Assembly: GCF_026745355.1 (NCBI RefSeq)
Contig: NC_079209.1
Coordinates: 38,321,505-38,385,504, forward strand
Reading direction: 5' to 3'
From: Beta vulgaris subsp. vulgaris
Taxonomy: Eukaryota; Streptophyta; Magnoliopsida; Caryophyllales; Amaranthaceae
DNA length: 64,000 nucleotides
Below are positions 49,212 to 59,996 of this stretch, one piece after another. A program made the position numbers and the translations under genes. The stretch's first letter is position 1; every line of letters begins with the position of its first letter. The notes below the pieces were generated by a model that saw only the letters and a program-made list of their open reading frames with translations, did no database searches and was not told the DNA's origin.

Positions 49212-52200
49212 TTGATACAGGCTAAAGTGAGGGGGAACAACCTGTGGTACCTCGATAGCGGTTGTTCTAAACACATGACAGGAGATAAAGAGAAATTTCT
49301 CTCGCTTTCAGCCTATGATGGAGGAACTGTGACCTTCGGAGACAATCTTACCGGTAACATAGTTGCAATTGGGAAGGTAGGAAAGTCTAAGTCACATTCC
49401 ATAGACAATGTATTTTTGGTCGAGGGTTTAAAACATAATCTGCTTAGTATTTCTCAATTTTGCGACAAAGGGAACAGTGTAAATTTTACTGATGAACATT
49501 GTGTAGTAAGTAATGCAGGAACAGGTACCAAAATCCTAGAAGGAACAAGGAAAGGGAACATACGTTGTTGATCTCAACCTTGTTCCTAGGAACAATCTAA
49601 CATGTTTAAGTGCCGTCGATAATGAACCACTTCTTTGGCATAAAAGATGTGGTCACGCAAGTATGCATTACTCCAGAAGCTAAGTGGTAAGGACTTGGTG
49701 TTGGATTACCAACTATCAAAGTCTCAAACCATGAAGTTTGTGGACCCTGTGCAAAAGGTAAACAAGTTAGATCCTCGTTCAAATCAAAGAAAATGGTAAG
49801 CACACAAAGTCCCCTTGAATTGATTCATATGGACTTGTGTGGCCCTGTTCGAATCCAAAGTCGATCTGGTAAGAGATATGTGCTTGTAATAGTTGATGAT
49901 TTTCAAGATACACTTGGGTTATTTTTCTCCATAGCAAAGATGAGACATTTGATGAATTTGTTAACTTTGCTAAAAGAACTCAAAGAATAAGTGGTTTTAA
50001 AATTAAGCACTTGCGTTCTGATCATGGTAAGGAGTTTGAAAACTCCAAATTTGATGAGTTTTGCAGAAATGAAGGTCTTGATCACAACTTCTCAGCTCCT
50101 AGAACTCCACAACAAAATGGGTGGTAGAACGGAAGAATCGCACTTTGGAGGACATGGCAAGAACAATGATCATAGCAAGCAACCTTCCGAAGAATTTCTG
50201 GGCTGAAGCAGTGAATACGGCATGCTACATAATCAATAGAGTCATGCTAAGACCTATTGTCTTGAAGACCCCTTATGAGCTACTCAAAGGAAGAAAACCC
50301 AATATCTCATACTTTAGAATCTTTGGCTGTAAATGCTTTGTACATAACAATGGTAAAGACAATTTAGGAAAGTTTGATGCTAGAAGCGATGAGGCTGTTT
50401 TTATTGGATATGCTTTAAGTAGTAAGGCATATAGAGTTTACAACAAACGAACAATGTGTGTTGAGGAAAGTGTCCATTTTTTTTCGATGAAACTAACTCT
50501 CTGCAGGAACCAAGTCATGAAAATGACTTTGAAATAGGACTGACTCGTATTGAGGAGTCAGTAAACATTGATGAGGAACTAACACCTGCAGGAACCGACA
50601 AAAAGCATATTTCTGAAGAAGAGATAGTTGTTCCTGATCCTGTTATACAGGAGGAACAGGCACCAGAAATTCATCCAGTAGACGAGACGAATGAAGCTCC
50701 TCAATCTGGAGGAGCAGAGACAAGAAGATTTGAACCAAGACCGTGGAAACACTTAAAATCCCATCCATTGGATTTAATAGTAAGTGATATTGAAAAGGGA
50801 ACTCAAACGAGATCCCAACTGAAAAATTTATGTGCTTTCCATGTTTTTGTCTATGACAGAACCACGAGATCACAATGATGCCCTACTGGAGTCTGACTGG
50901 ATAAACGCCATGCAAGAGGAACTGAATGAGTTCCAGAGGAACAAGGTCTGGCACCTTGAGACCAAGCCTAAAAACCAAAAGGTGATTGGACTAAAATGGG
51001 TCTTCGGAACAAGCTAGAGGGCATGGAACAGTCATAAGAAACAAAGCCAGACTCGTAGCCAAAGGGTACAATCAACAAGAAGGTATTGACTTTGATGAAA
51101 CCTTTGCTCCTGTAGCTAGAATAGAAGCAATAAGAATTTTGATTGCCTTTGCATCATTCATGGGTTTTAGGTTGTACCAAATGGACGTCAAATGTGCCTT
51201 TTTAAATGGATATTTGATTGAAGACGTCTATGTGGAACAACCTCCTGGTTTTGAAAACCCGGATCTTCCAATCATGTCTATAAGCTAGATAAAGCTCTTT
51301 ATGGGCTTAAGCAAGCTCCTAGATCATGGTATGAAAGACTTTCAAAATTCTTACTTTCTAATGACTTTATACGAGGCAAAGTTGATAGGACCCTGTTCCT
51401 TCGATCCAAAGGAACAGACATCCTAGTGGTTCAGATTTATGTGGATGATATAATTTTTGGTGCAACTAACGAATCTCTTTGTAAAGAATTTGCTGAGTTA
51501 ATGCGTAGTGAATTTGAAATGAGTATGATGGGAGAGTTAAACTTCTTTCTCGGTTTGCAAATCAAGCAAACTGAAAAAGGAACAATGATCCATCAACAAA
51601 AATACGTAAAGGAGTTATTGAAAAAATATGGACTGGATCAAGCAAAATCAAACCATACTCCTATAGGAACAGGTACAAGGTTAGATGAGGATCAAAGTGG
51701 TAAGTCCGTAGATCAGAAACTCTATAGAGGTATGATTGGTTCCTTACTTTATCTAACTGCTAGTAGGCCTGATATATCCTTTAGTGTTGGTTTATGTGCA
51801 AGATTCCAATCAAATCCTAAGGAATCCCATTTGACAGCTGTCAAAAGGATTCTTAGATATTTGAAAGGAAGTGATGATCTTTGTTTGTTCTATCCTCGAA
51901 GTGACATCTTTGATCTATTAAGCTATTCCGATGCTGACTATGCTGGAGACTTGGTGAATCGCAAAAGTACATCGGGTATTATCCAGTTCCTAGGATCAAG
52001 CTTGGTTTCTTGGAGCTCAAAGAAACAAAACACGTTGCTCTTTCCACACAGAAGCTGAATACGTGGCAGTGCTGCATGCTGTTCTCAGGTATTGTGGATC
52101 AAGCAACAGGTACGTGACTTTGGCATAAAATTCAAGTGTGTTCCTATATTCGTGATAACACTAGTGTATTTGCATTTCCAAGGATCCAGTTCATCACTCT

Positions 52201-52376
52201 AGAGTCAAGCATATTCACATTAGACATCATTTCCTAAAAGACAATGTAGAGAAGGGATTAGTCAAAGTTGATTTTTGTCCTACTGAAAATCAAATAGCTG
52301 ACATATTGACTAAACCTCTATCTAGGGACAGGTTTGAAAAGATACGCTTGGAACTAGGAATGATAAAAATTGTTTA
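49212..52376 (+). pseudogene. pol: copia Pol (protease, integrase, RT, RNase H), broken
   Basis: Protease keeps its DSG triad at 49254-49262 (WYLDSGCSKHMTG). Integrase covers about 49620-50500 with a decayed HHCC finger, HMDLCGP, and QQNG before VERKNRTLEDM. RT runs from about 50870 (ESDWINAMQEEL) and keeps YVDDIIFG at 51438 onward. RNase H reads YSDADYAGD near 51920 and is frameshifted at about 52030, just before its AEYV motif. The final reading stops at about 52374-52376. Shifts or stops at 49569, 49988, 50120, 51015 and elsewhere make the polyprotein non-functional, although catalytic residues of protease and RT survive. Confidence 0.88.
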
Positions 52377-52914
52377 AATGTACACATGATGTTGATTCCC
52401 CTCAAATTGTTTCTTACTAAGTATGTCCTGCAATCTTCATGAATTAAATTTCATACACCTAGGGTCAAGTATAAGGACTCACATATGTCTCTGAATATTA
52501 CCCTTAGTGTCCTTGCACATATTTGGTAAGTATGTAGTTTGTATATTATGGACACAATTTTATCATATGCAAGAGTAAATTTTTTTTTCATTTTCTAATT
52601 TACCTCCAAATTTCCTTTTTTCTTTTCTTTTCACACCTTTCCGTCCAAAAATTAAAAACATTAATCTGAATTATGCCCAAAATTACGCGTTCAATTAATC
52701 TAAGGTTAAGTGAAGTAACTTCATTAATTGCCTTCCAAAACCCATAAACCTTTCATTAAACCTAACTCTCCATTTCTTTTCACACGGAATCATGATTATT
52801 TATAAACCCAACACATCAAATCACTGACCCTCATAATTTCTCTCTCACATCAACTCACAAGTCTCTCTCTCTCTCCTCATTCTCATCTTCAACCTCAACC
52901 AAAACTCTGTCACC
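52377..52914. other. Spacer between pol and env-like region
   Basis: AT-rich, ends in a CTCTCTCT tract at 52862-52878 before the env-like ATG. No ORF. Confidence 0.5.
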
Positions 52915-54279
52915 ATGTCTTCCAAAACTCAAAATTCTGGTATCATAAAATTTCCCGAAGAGAAAACACCATCCATGATGAATTAAGTGCTCAAGAATCA
53001 TCCAAGAAGAGCAGATTCTACCGGGTCAAAATCGGCATCCTCTGCACCTGTTTCTCTCTCTCCGAAAAAGGAAGAAGGTGAAAACGAGATTGAAAGCGAT
53101 CAAGAACAAGAGATTACTGTACCTACCAAACGAGGTAAGAAAAAAAATCTTCACAATTTCTTGTGGGCTTTTGTGTAGACATTGCATGGTGCAAAAAGTC
53201 TAAGTGGAATAAGTTATTGAAAATTTTAAAATTTCAGAATGGTTAAAAATTGTTAGCATAGATGAGGGTCTTTATGAAAAGAGATGAAAGCTTTTTGTTC
53301 TGGGTTTACCATAATGAGGTGTGTGTGTGTGTCAATTGTCAATGGGTCTGTAGTTACATTACTGAGAAGAAATGGGGAATGGTTTGATGTTCCACATGAG
53401 GGTTACAAGGACTACATTAAGGGTAGGGCTAAGTTGAACATAAATGGAGTCACAATGCTCAAATTCTTGCTTTCTTTAACGGCAATTCTAATGCTTTATC
53501 TTTAGATCAAAAAGAATTGTCTCCATTTCATAAGCTGCTATTTTAATTGGTTTGGCGTTTCATTTTACCCCGTTCCTCCAAAAGAACCCAGGCAAGTCTA
53601 ATGGATCTTTCCATTATGTACTGCCTTGCTGAAAACATAAAAATCAACCTTCCCTCCTGATAATTTCACATCTCTCTCACTGCATTACCCATAACACCAA
53701 AGTGGGTTATGGAAATCTTCTTCCTCTGTTTTCAAACAATGCAAAGTTAAACTGCCTCCTAGTCCCTCCTTTTCTCTTGAGCCAGAAAATTATCTTACAA
53801 AAGAAACTTGACTAGGCTGAGCTTGAGGTTGGTAAATGGGAAGATAGATTTTGAGAGAGAAGAAACTCCGGTTAAGGTTGAAGTGGGAAGTAAGAGAAAG
53901 TTGGATGAAGAAGGGGTTGCCAGTGGGTCTGTCAGAAAGAGCCAAAGGTTGGCTGGGTCCAAGTTCCAGAAGGAGCAGGATCAAGGTGACACAATTTATT
54001 CACCTAGATTTTGATCCTGTCCCATCTACTACTGTGGATTTTCCATCAGTCTCTACAACTGGGCTTAACAAGCTACTCCGGGAGATTCAGGAATCCTTGA
54101 CCCTTCTGCACACCAAGATCAATGCCATTGAAGCTACTGGTAATGTTCTGGACTCTCAGCAGCAAGATCAAATGCTTGCAATCAAGAATGCTGATACTGG
54201 GATCAGGAACAAGGTGGATGGTGTGCTCTCCAAGATAGATTATGTGGTCTCCTCTCTCTTCAAAAGAACCAAACCCTAA
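52915..54279 (+). pseudogene. Env-like / 3' ORF of the Sirevirus-like element, broken
   Basis: ATG at 52915 reads MSSKTQNSGIIKFPEEK, meets TAA at 52984-52986, and continues in the same frame with a Ser/Glu-rich basic stretch to 53178. Later pieces read LRRNGEWFDVPHEGYKDY (about 53360-53410), a bipartite-looking KRKLDEEG region near 53900, and a coiled-coil end LLREIQESLTLLHTKINAIE to 54279. Such extra ORFs follow pol in Sireviruses; their function is unproven. No signal peptide or clear membrane anchor is visible, so a true envelope role is not supported here. Confidence 0.6.
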
Positions 54280-54584
54280 CTTCTCTTAACTTTGGACAAT
54301 TAGAACAATTTTTTTTGGCTGTAATTATTAAACAATCTTTTGGATTTCTCTTCTTGTGTCCTTCTGAGACACATGAAGTACTTTTAATTTCTCTTTACTT
54401 TATTCACTATCTTTTGCCTTACTCTGCATATTGACTGATTATTGTTGTCTATAATGTTGCTTTCTGCATGCCTATTCTGTTTGTATGTTTGGATGGCTAA
54501 TATTATGAGATGTCTGTTTGAGCAACTTGCTTGCTGCTTAGACTGTTGACTCTCTAGTGCTGCAGGTACAATCCTTGGTTTTGA

Positions 54585-54813
54585 TAATGACAAAGGGGGG
54601 AGAGATATAAGTGTGTTAAAATTTTTTTATCTTAGTTCCTATGAATATTTTTCTCATCCCTGTTCCCAGTCTCAGTAGAGTTTTAACTAGGTTAGATTGT
54701 GGATTGTTTGTGTAGTTTATTTTCTTGTTTGTTATGTCTTAATCTTTAGATTTATTTCAAAAACATAAAAACCCAAACAAAATTAATTATTTGTCACAAT
54801 AAAAAAGGGGGAA
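54585..54813 (+). promoter_or_regulatory. Multiple polypurine tracts before 3' LTR
   Basis: ACAAAGGGGGGAGAGATA at about 54588-54606 and AAAAAAGGGGGAA at 54801-54813. More than one purine tract downstream of the last ORF is a Sirevirus trait; the second abuts the LTR. TTTTGATAATGACA precedes the first tract and recurs inside the LTR start. Confidence 0.75.
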
Positions 54814-55954
54814 TATTGTTATTTCACTATTTTGATAATGACATATAATTAAAGTTTACATGATTTTAGTTTATTAATCCGGTTTTTAGTTTATTATGTT
54901 AGAAGTAATTTTTATATATCTTAGATTTATTTTTCTGTTTTGTTTATTTTTTTTTGTTGATTTATTCTTTTTGTTTTAATTAGTTTATTATCTTTAGATT
55001 TCACAAATAACATGTTAAATAACTTATGAAGAATTGATTAGGTGTTTAATCAAGATTAAGTTGTTTATAACTTATTTGTGATATCCGGTTATATTATGGA
55101 TGTAACAAATTTAATATATTAAGGTTCCATAATATTGTGTTGATTAGTGTGTGTGCACATCTTCGGTTGCCTACAATCTAGGAGCCGCCAATCACTAACC
55201 TAAGTATGCGCTTAAAAATAGAACGTTGAGGTAGTTCCTACATTTTAGGAACCACAACAGCCACTCTATTTTTAAGACGTGTGAACGTGGATAAGTGGGT
55301 ACGTTTAAGGAAGCCAACTGCCAACGGAATTATCACAACGGATACATTGTGGAGAAGTGGCTGAAGCTACATGGGATAATGGAGAAGATCTTGAGAAGAT
55401 CGTGGAGAAGAATTCGAGAAGAAAGGTCCCTACAAATAGAGCTTTATAATGATCTCGAAAGATATACTTTCAGAATTTTATGTAATATTCTTAGAGAAAG
55501 TACATTCGGTTTTCTTCTTCTTAGAAATTGATGTATTATAGATTGGATTGAGTGAATCTAAGTCTGTAATCATTTTGAGAGAAAAAGAGAAAGAGAAAAT
55601 ACTTTGAGTGAAGTCAAGGGAGAATTCAACTATTCAGGGGGAACAGACTGACAGGGAACCAGTTCCTAGAGGAACAGAGTTGGTCCAAGTTTAGGTTGTA
55701 CAAAAGAGAGTCTTTTGGCCTAAAAGTTATTAAAGAGAATTGAGTCAAAATCCCTCGTGGTCAAGGTTTTTCTTCCTATAGGGCCTAGGAAGTTTTCCTT
55801 GTAAAAATCTTGTGTTCCTAGTTCTTTCTTAATTCATGCACTTATTTCTTTCTTACTCAATCATTCTTTTATTTCCGCAAAAAGTTTGAAAATCTCTCCA
55901 ACTACAATTCACCCCCCCTCTTGTAGTTGCTTAAGTGTTCGTCCAAGACTAACA
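54814..55954 (+). repeat. 3' LTR of the copia element
   Basis: TATTGTTATTTCAC start, AGACTAACA end; partner of 46267-47391, with scattered indels. ORF 55295-55531 is LTR sequence. Confidence 0.9.
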
Positions 55955-55959
55955 CAACA

Positions 55960-56680
55960 AATACATTAAATACTTTCACGATACTCTTGTATTTTTTTAA
56001 ATCTCTCTTACTTTCGTTGTTTGCATTCGCCAACCCACTTTTTTTTATCTTAAATATCTTTTACGGATTTTTCACCATATACCTTCAACAATTTTTTTTA
56101 TTCACCATATACCTCGATGTTTTCAAAATTCACCATATACCCCTCAATTTCTTGATAATTCACCATGTGCCACAAATGATTAACGACTATCAACTTTTTT
56201 GCTCATTAACCCTTGATTATATTACTAAATCTTAAATTAATGCCTATTTCACTCATTTACCCTAACAAATTACCATTGAAACAACACATAAGGTCAAAGA
56301 ATAAGGAAGAGAGTTATGGAGGAAAAGTGATAAAAGGGGCCATTTATGTTGTTCTAATAGTTATCAATTAAGGTTTACGACTTAAATAGGGATCAATTAG
56401 GGTTTGGTAAAGGAATTAGGGGTTAATGACTAAAAAAGTTGATGGCCATTAGTCATTAAGGACATATGCTGAAAAAATTGAGGGGTTTATGGTGAATTTT
56501 TGAAAAGAGGATATATAATGAAAATTTGTTGGCGGTATATAATGGTGAAAAACCCGTATCTTTTACAACATATTAGTAAAAATTATAACAAGTGGATATC
56601 AATAAAGTAATCACTAAGATGAATCAAACAAGATCTCACATGCATATATTTTTTTCTTATATATTGAGTAGAACTAGTTT
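55960..56680. repeat. Interspersed repeat, split by a MITE, partly homologous to 17750-17895
   Basis: After the MITE, ATATTAGTAAAAATTATAA and AGATGAATCAAACAAGA..TCACATG match 17800-17890 in order. A CTAG after A at about 56672 with CCCTTACATTGCACGGG nearby resembles a Helitron 3' end, without a matching 5' end. Confidence 0.5.
56064..56556. mobile_element. Mutator-type MITE, 493 bp
   Basis: Inverted ends CGGATTTTTCACCAT and CGGGTTTTTCACCAT; perfect 9-bp duplication TATCTTTTA at 56055-56063 and 56557-56565. Subterminal TTCACCATATACC words repeat. Non-coding. Confidence 0.93.
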
Positions 56681-56717
56681 TGAAACCCTTACATTGCACG
56701 GGTTGTTGTTTATTTTA

Positions 56718-56932
56718 CTTCATCCGTTTCAAATTAGTTGTGACACTTTTAAAATCACGGGTTCCTAGACAATTTTCGTTTAGAGGAGAGAGATAGAGAA
56801 AGAAAACCAAAGGGTCCCATGTGATATATAAGAGAGAAATAGAGAGAAGTCATTACCCAAAATAAAAGTATAACATCTAATTTGAAACTTCCTAAAATAG
56901 AAAGTGTCACAACTAAATTGGAACGGAGGAAG
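56718..56932. mobile_element. Stowaway MITE, 215 bp
   Basis: Ends CTTCATCCGTTTCAAATTAG and inverse CTTCCTCCGTTCCAATTTAG, flanked by TA on both sides (56716-56717 and 56933-56934). Confidence 0.9.
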
Positions 56933-56934
56933 TA

Positions 56935-57477
56935 TTTTTTTGGTAACATTAATAATTTTGTTTGCTATGAAATGAAAATTTCTTACACCATTATAATTTT
57001 ACATAATTCCTTCGTTCTATTTCTATTGCAACATTTACCACATTGGGTAGTTTTATTTATTGGAATCATTCCACTTTTGGTAAAAAAAATAATTATAGTT
57101 GACAATTTTGCCTTTGATTTATGTTAATAAAACCATCATTAATTACTCAAATTGGCCCAGAAAGTTGTGGTTACTTTATTAAGGATTTATTTATCCCCTA
57201 TTTTAATTAAATAGGGTACCTTTATGCTAAATTGCCAAAAAAAATTATTTTCTTAAAAACTATGTCCAAATCCACTATTGCAGTAAAAAAAGAACAGATA
57301 AATTAAAAGATTTTCATCATTATACTCTAATTTCTAGATTTATTACTGCGATATATAAGTTTTATATTTTTTAGTATTCAATTGAATATTGTAGTCTATC
57401 TTTAAATGGTATCTTAACAGTTGGTTGGTAATTAAGACTAACAATAGATAAAATAATTTTAACATGAAAATGAGCAA
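56935..57477. other. Unassigned AT-rich DNA
   Basis: No gene. ATTCCTTCGTTCTATTTCTATTGC near 57006 resembles one end of another Stowaway, without a partner. Confidence 0.45.
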
Positions 57478-57486
57478 AAAAAATAG

Positions 57487-57712
57487 GAGTTTAGATCCAG
57501 TAGAGTTAGTAAATAACTCTACCACGTAGAGTTTAACAAATCATAGTCATTGATTTTAAAACCAATGGTTTATATATTCTTTCCTAAAACTCCCCCCTCT
57601 ACTTTCCCTAAAAATCCTCCCCCTCCTTATCTCTTTCCATAAAATCTGAGTTGTTGATTTTAAAATATAAGGATAGGTAGAGTTTTCATCAAACTCCACC
57701 GAATCCAAACCC
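57487..57712. mobile_element. Mutator-type MITE, 226 bp
   Basis: Inverted ends GAGTTTAGATCCAGTAGAG and GGGTTTGGATTCGGTGGAG; perfect 9-bp duplication AAAAAATAG at 57478-57486 and 57713-57721. Confidence 0.88.
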
Positions 57713-57721
57713 AAAAAATAG

Positions 57722-58107
57722 GTAGAGCTCTAAATAAGTCAATGAGAAAAAAAAATTAACCTTGAGTATACCATGCAAAGAGAGGAGAAAAACCCTACCT
57801 TTGAGGAAAAATAATTTCTTCAAGAAAGGAGGAAATGTTATTATAACCTAAAAATGAAACAAAACTCAAAAAAAATTGAAGAAAAAAAAAACTTGGGGTT
57901 TCCACTAGTTTAAACTGATTGAAGCCTTATTCAAAAACAAGTAATGGAGACTAGAGTTCTCTCATTTTTCTTTTTCTGATGTATTCTTTTGGATTGGAAT
58001 ATATAATCCATCATTAATCCTTATTACTTAATTTATTTCGATAAAATAATTAAAAACAACAAAAGACATGAAAGTTGTACATCTTGACATCTTAGAATTT
58101 TTATTAT
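57722..58107. other. Unassigned AT-rich DNA
   Basis: Nothing recognised. Confidence 0.5.
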
Positions 58108-58355
58108 TCATGCATTAGTCAACACTCAATCTAGTCCTTTAGAGTTCTTTCTCTTTTGTCGAAAACAAATAATCTATTATTGTTAATGCTAACGAGATAA
58201 GCTTTTATTCACTTTTTTTGTAAAGGGTGATCCTAGTCATCGCCACAGTTCAAAAGATCAATATTATAAACCGAAGGAAAATCCGAGTCAATGAAAGGAA
58301 AACACGGGAAAACTTCATGTCAATTGCATCAGCTATTATACTACGACCTCTAAGA
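58108..58355. repeat. Interspersed repeat, diverged copy of 12785-13165
   Basis: Shares the ordered blocks GTCAACACTCAATC, ATGCTAAC-GATAAGC, GTCATCGCC and CGGGAAA with 12785-13165. Non-coding, unknown family. Confidence 0.6.
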
Positions 58356-58685
58356 ACAATCTTAAAGAAATTAGGAAATTAATGTATAATATTTACATTT
58401 TCGTGGTCTTGAGTGCAATGGTTTGATTATTGATTCTTAATCATGTACTAGTTAAAATTATAAAAATTATCTACTCTTTTCTAAAAAAGAAAATAATTAT
58501 CTTATACATTGAGATAAAACTAATAAGACTATATATTCTCTCTTATACAATGACAAGAATTCATGTTCCAACTTTATAAACCTTAAAATACATAGTGTCG
58601 TATTAAGTTGGCAACTGAAAAGTAGCTTCAACTTGACATTTTTTATTTTTTCAATTAGTCAAATAGATGTGACATTTCTTTCCAA
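58356..58685. other. Unassigned AT-rich DNA
   Basis: Nothing recognised. Confidence 0.5.
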
Positions 58686-58701
58686 ATACCCAAATACAAG
58701 G

Positions 58702-58845
58702 TTTTTTTTTGTTGTTTGCACCCGGTCGAGGTCAAGTTCAGGTTGGTTAGGTTTCATTCTTCTCCCAAAGGTGTTGCAGGGATTCGAACACGAGTCCGTC
58801 CTATCAAAGCCAATCCCATCACCACTGGGCTAACACTTACTTTAT
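58702..58845 (-). mobile_element. tRNA-derived SINE, 144 bp, with perfect 16-bp TSD
   Basis: On the minus strand: box A TTAGCCCAGTGGTGATGGG, box B GTGTTCGAATCCC, a tRNA-unrelated tail and terminal poly(A) (T run on plus at 58702-58710). The duplication ATACCCAAATACAAGG is identical at 58686-58701 and 58846-58861. RNA polymerase III promoter boxes look intact. Confidence 0.93.
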
Positions 58846-58861
58846 ATACCCAAATACAAGG

Positions 58862-59812
58862 TGCTTGTAGTTTCTTCAAGTTTTTTATCTTGTTACTATA
58901 GCTCAACATAGCAAGGAAACGATAAGAGTATGTGCAAAAGTAGGTCCTTATTGTTTTCAGATAGGAGACAAAATGTGTTGAATTAAGTAAATCCAAAAAT
59001 TAGTTGGGAAAATTAAGTTAAAAAGGAAAAAAAATATTTACCAAAGTTCATAGTTAACTTATGAAAGTAGAAGAATATCATGGAACAATTGAAGATGAAA
59101 ACTAGAAATAACTTGGAAGAACATAGGTTTTTTTTCTAAAAAATAATTGTTATGATAAGAACTCTAATCTAATTTCAACTCTCACGATTTCTTGGTCTAT
59201 TATTTGCAGATAAAAATGGTATTGACTTTTAGATATGGTCCTGATTCGTCTTAAAGTATCTAAATTTCTGAAAATCTGGATGCAACATAACCAGATCAAT
59301 ATGAACCTGTGTGTGAATAACAGATTTAAATTAAACATGGATATTTGGTTTGTAAATTTGGATTCAGCCTAGATCCTACTTGTTAATAAGTTTATTAAAT
59401 ATGAAATATAGTATGCAGTTAAATTATCGTTTAATAATGTTCTTGTCGTGGAAAAGTTAGATTAATATATTAAGACTTATATGTGATACATAATTCTCTT
59501 TACATTACAAGATTAAGTTATTTGGGTAAACATACATAAATGATCGAAGTAATTTTTTTATAAAATTATGGCATTCAAAGTCAAATATGTGGACACATTG
59601 AATCCAATAAATCTGGATCCGATTCTTTGTATATAAGTTATTATATATTAATTAAAAACATGTAAAATCCAGTTCAAATCCAACTTGTTGTCATTTGCAA
59701 GACCAACTTTTGGGAGTAAGAGACAACGGAAAGAGATCCCCACTATCATGCGCACTCACAAGATAATATTTGAATCTACATTCTAGTTGATGTAAAATAA
59801 GACTCATACAAA
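58862..59812. other. Unassigned AT-rich DNA
   Basis: No ORF, repeat pair or RNA gene could be supported. Confidence 0.5.
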
Positions 59813-59820
59813 CTTTTTTT

Positions 59821-59996
59821 TGGCAAAAAGTAAGCGATTTTATTACCAAAAAACAACTGCAGCTCCAACACAAACTTACAAACACACAGCCAAACCAACC
59901 AACCTAGGCACCAAACAAACACCTACCCAAGACAAACCAGCAACAGAAAATAAAACATTACAACAGACTACAACAGAAGAGAAGACAACTACAAAG
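59821..59996 (-). other. LINE 3' UTR
   Basis: Minus-strand sequence rich in GTTGTTG-like words with an AATAAAA-type signal (GGTAATAAAATCG near 59840) just before the terminal A run. Confidence 0.7.

Larger units (their letters stand above)
46267..55954 (+). mobile_element. Ty1/copia retrotransposon, Sirevirus (SIRE/Maximus)-like, full length
   Basis: Two LTRs (46267-47391 and 54814-55954) flank gag, protease, integrase, RT, RNase H and a 2.4-kb env-like/3' region. A perfect 5-bp duplication CAACA lies at 46262-46266 and 55955-55959. The domain order (integrase before RT) is copia; the Gag C terminus, env-like ORF and multiple purine tracts fit Sireviruses. Many stops and frameshifts and indel differences between LTRs show it is not young. 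Confidence 0.93.

Noticed and set aside
58702..58845. Functional tRNA gene
   Set aside because: Box A and B are present but no acceptor stem or anticodon arm; the poly(A) and target duplication show a SINE.
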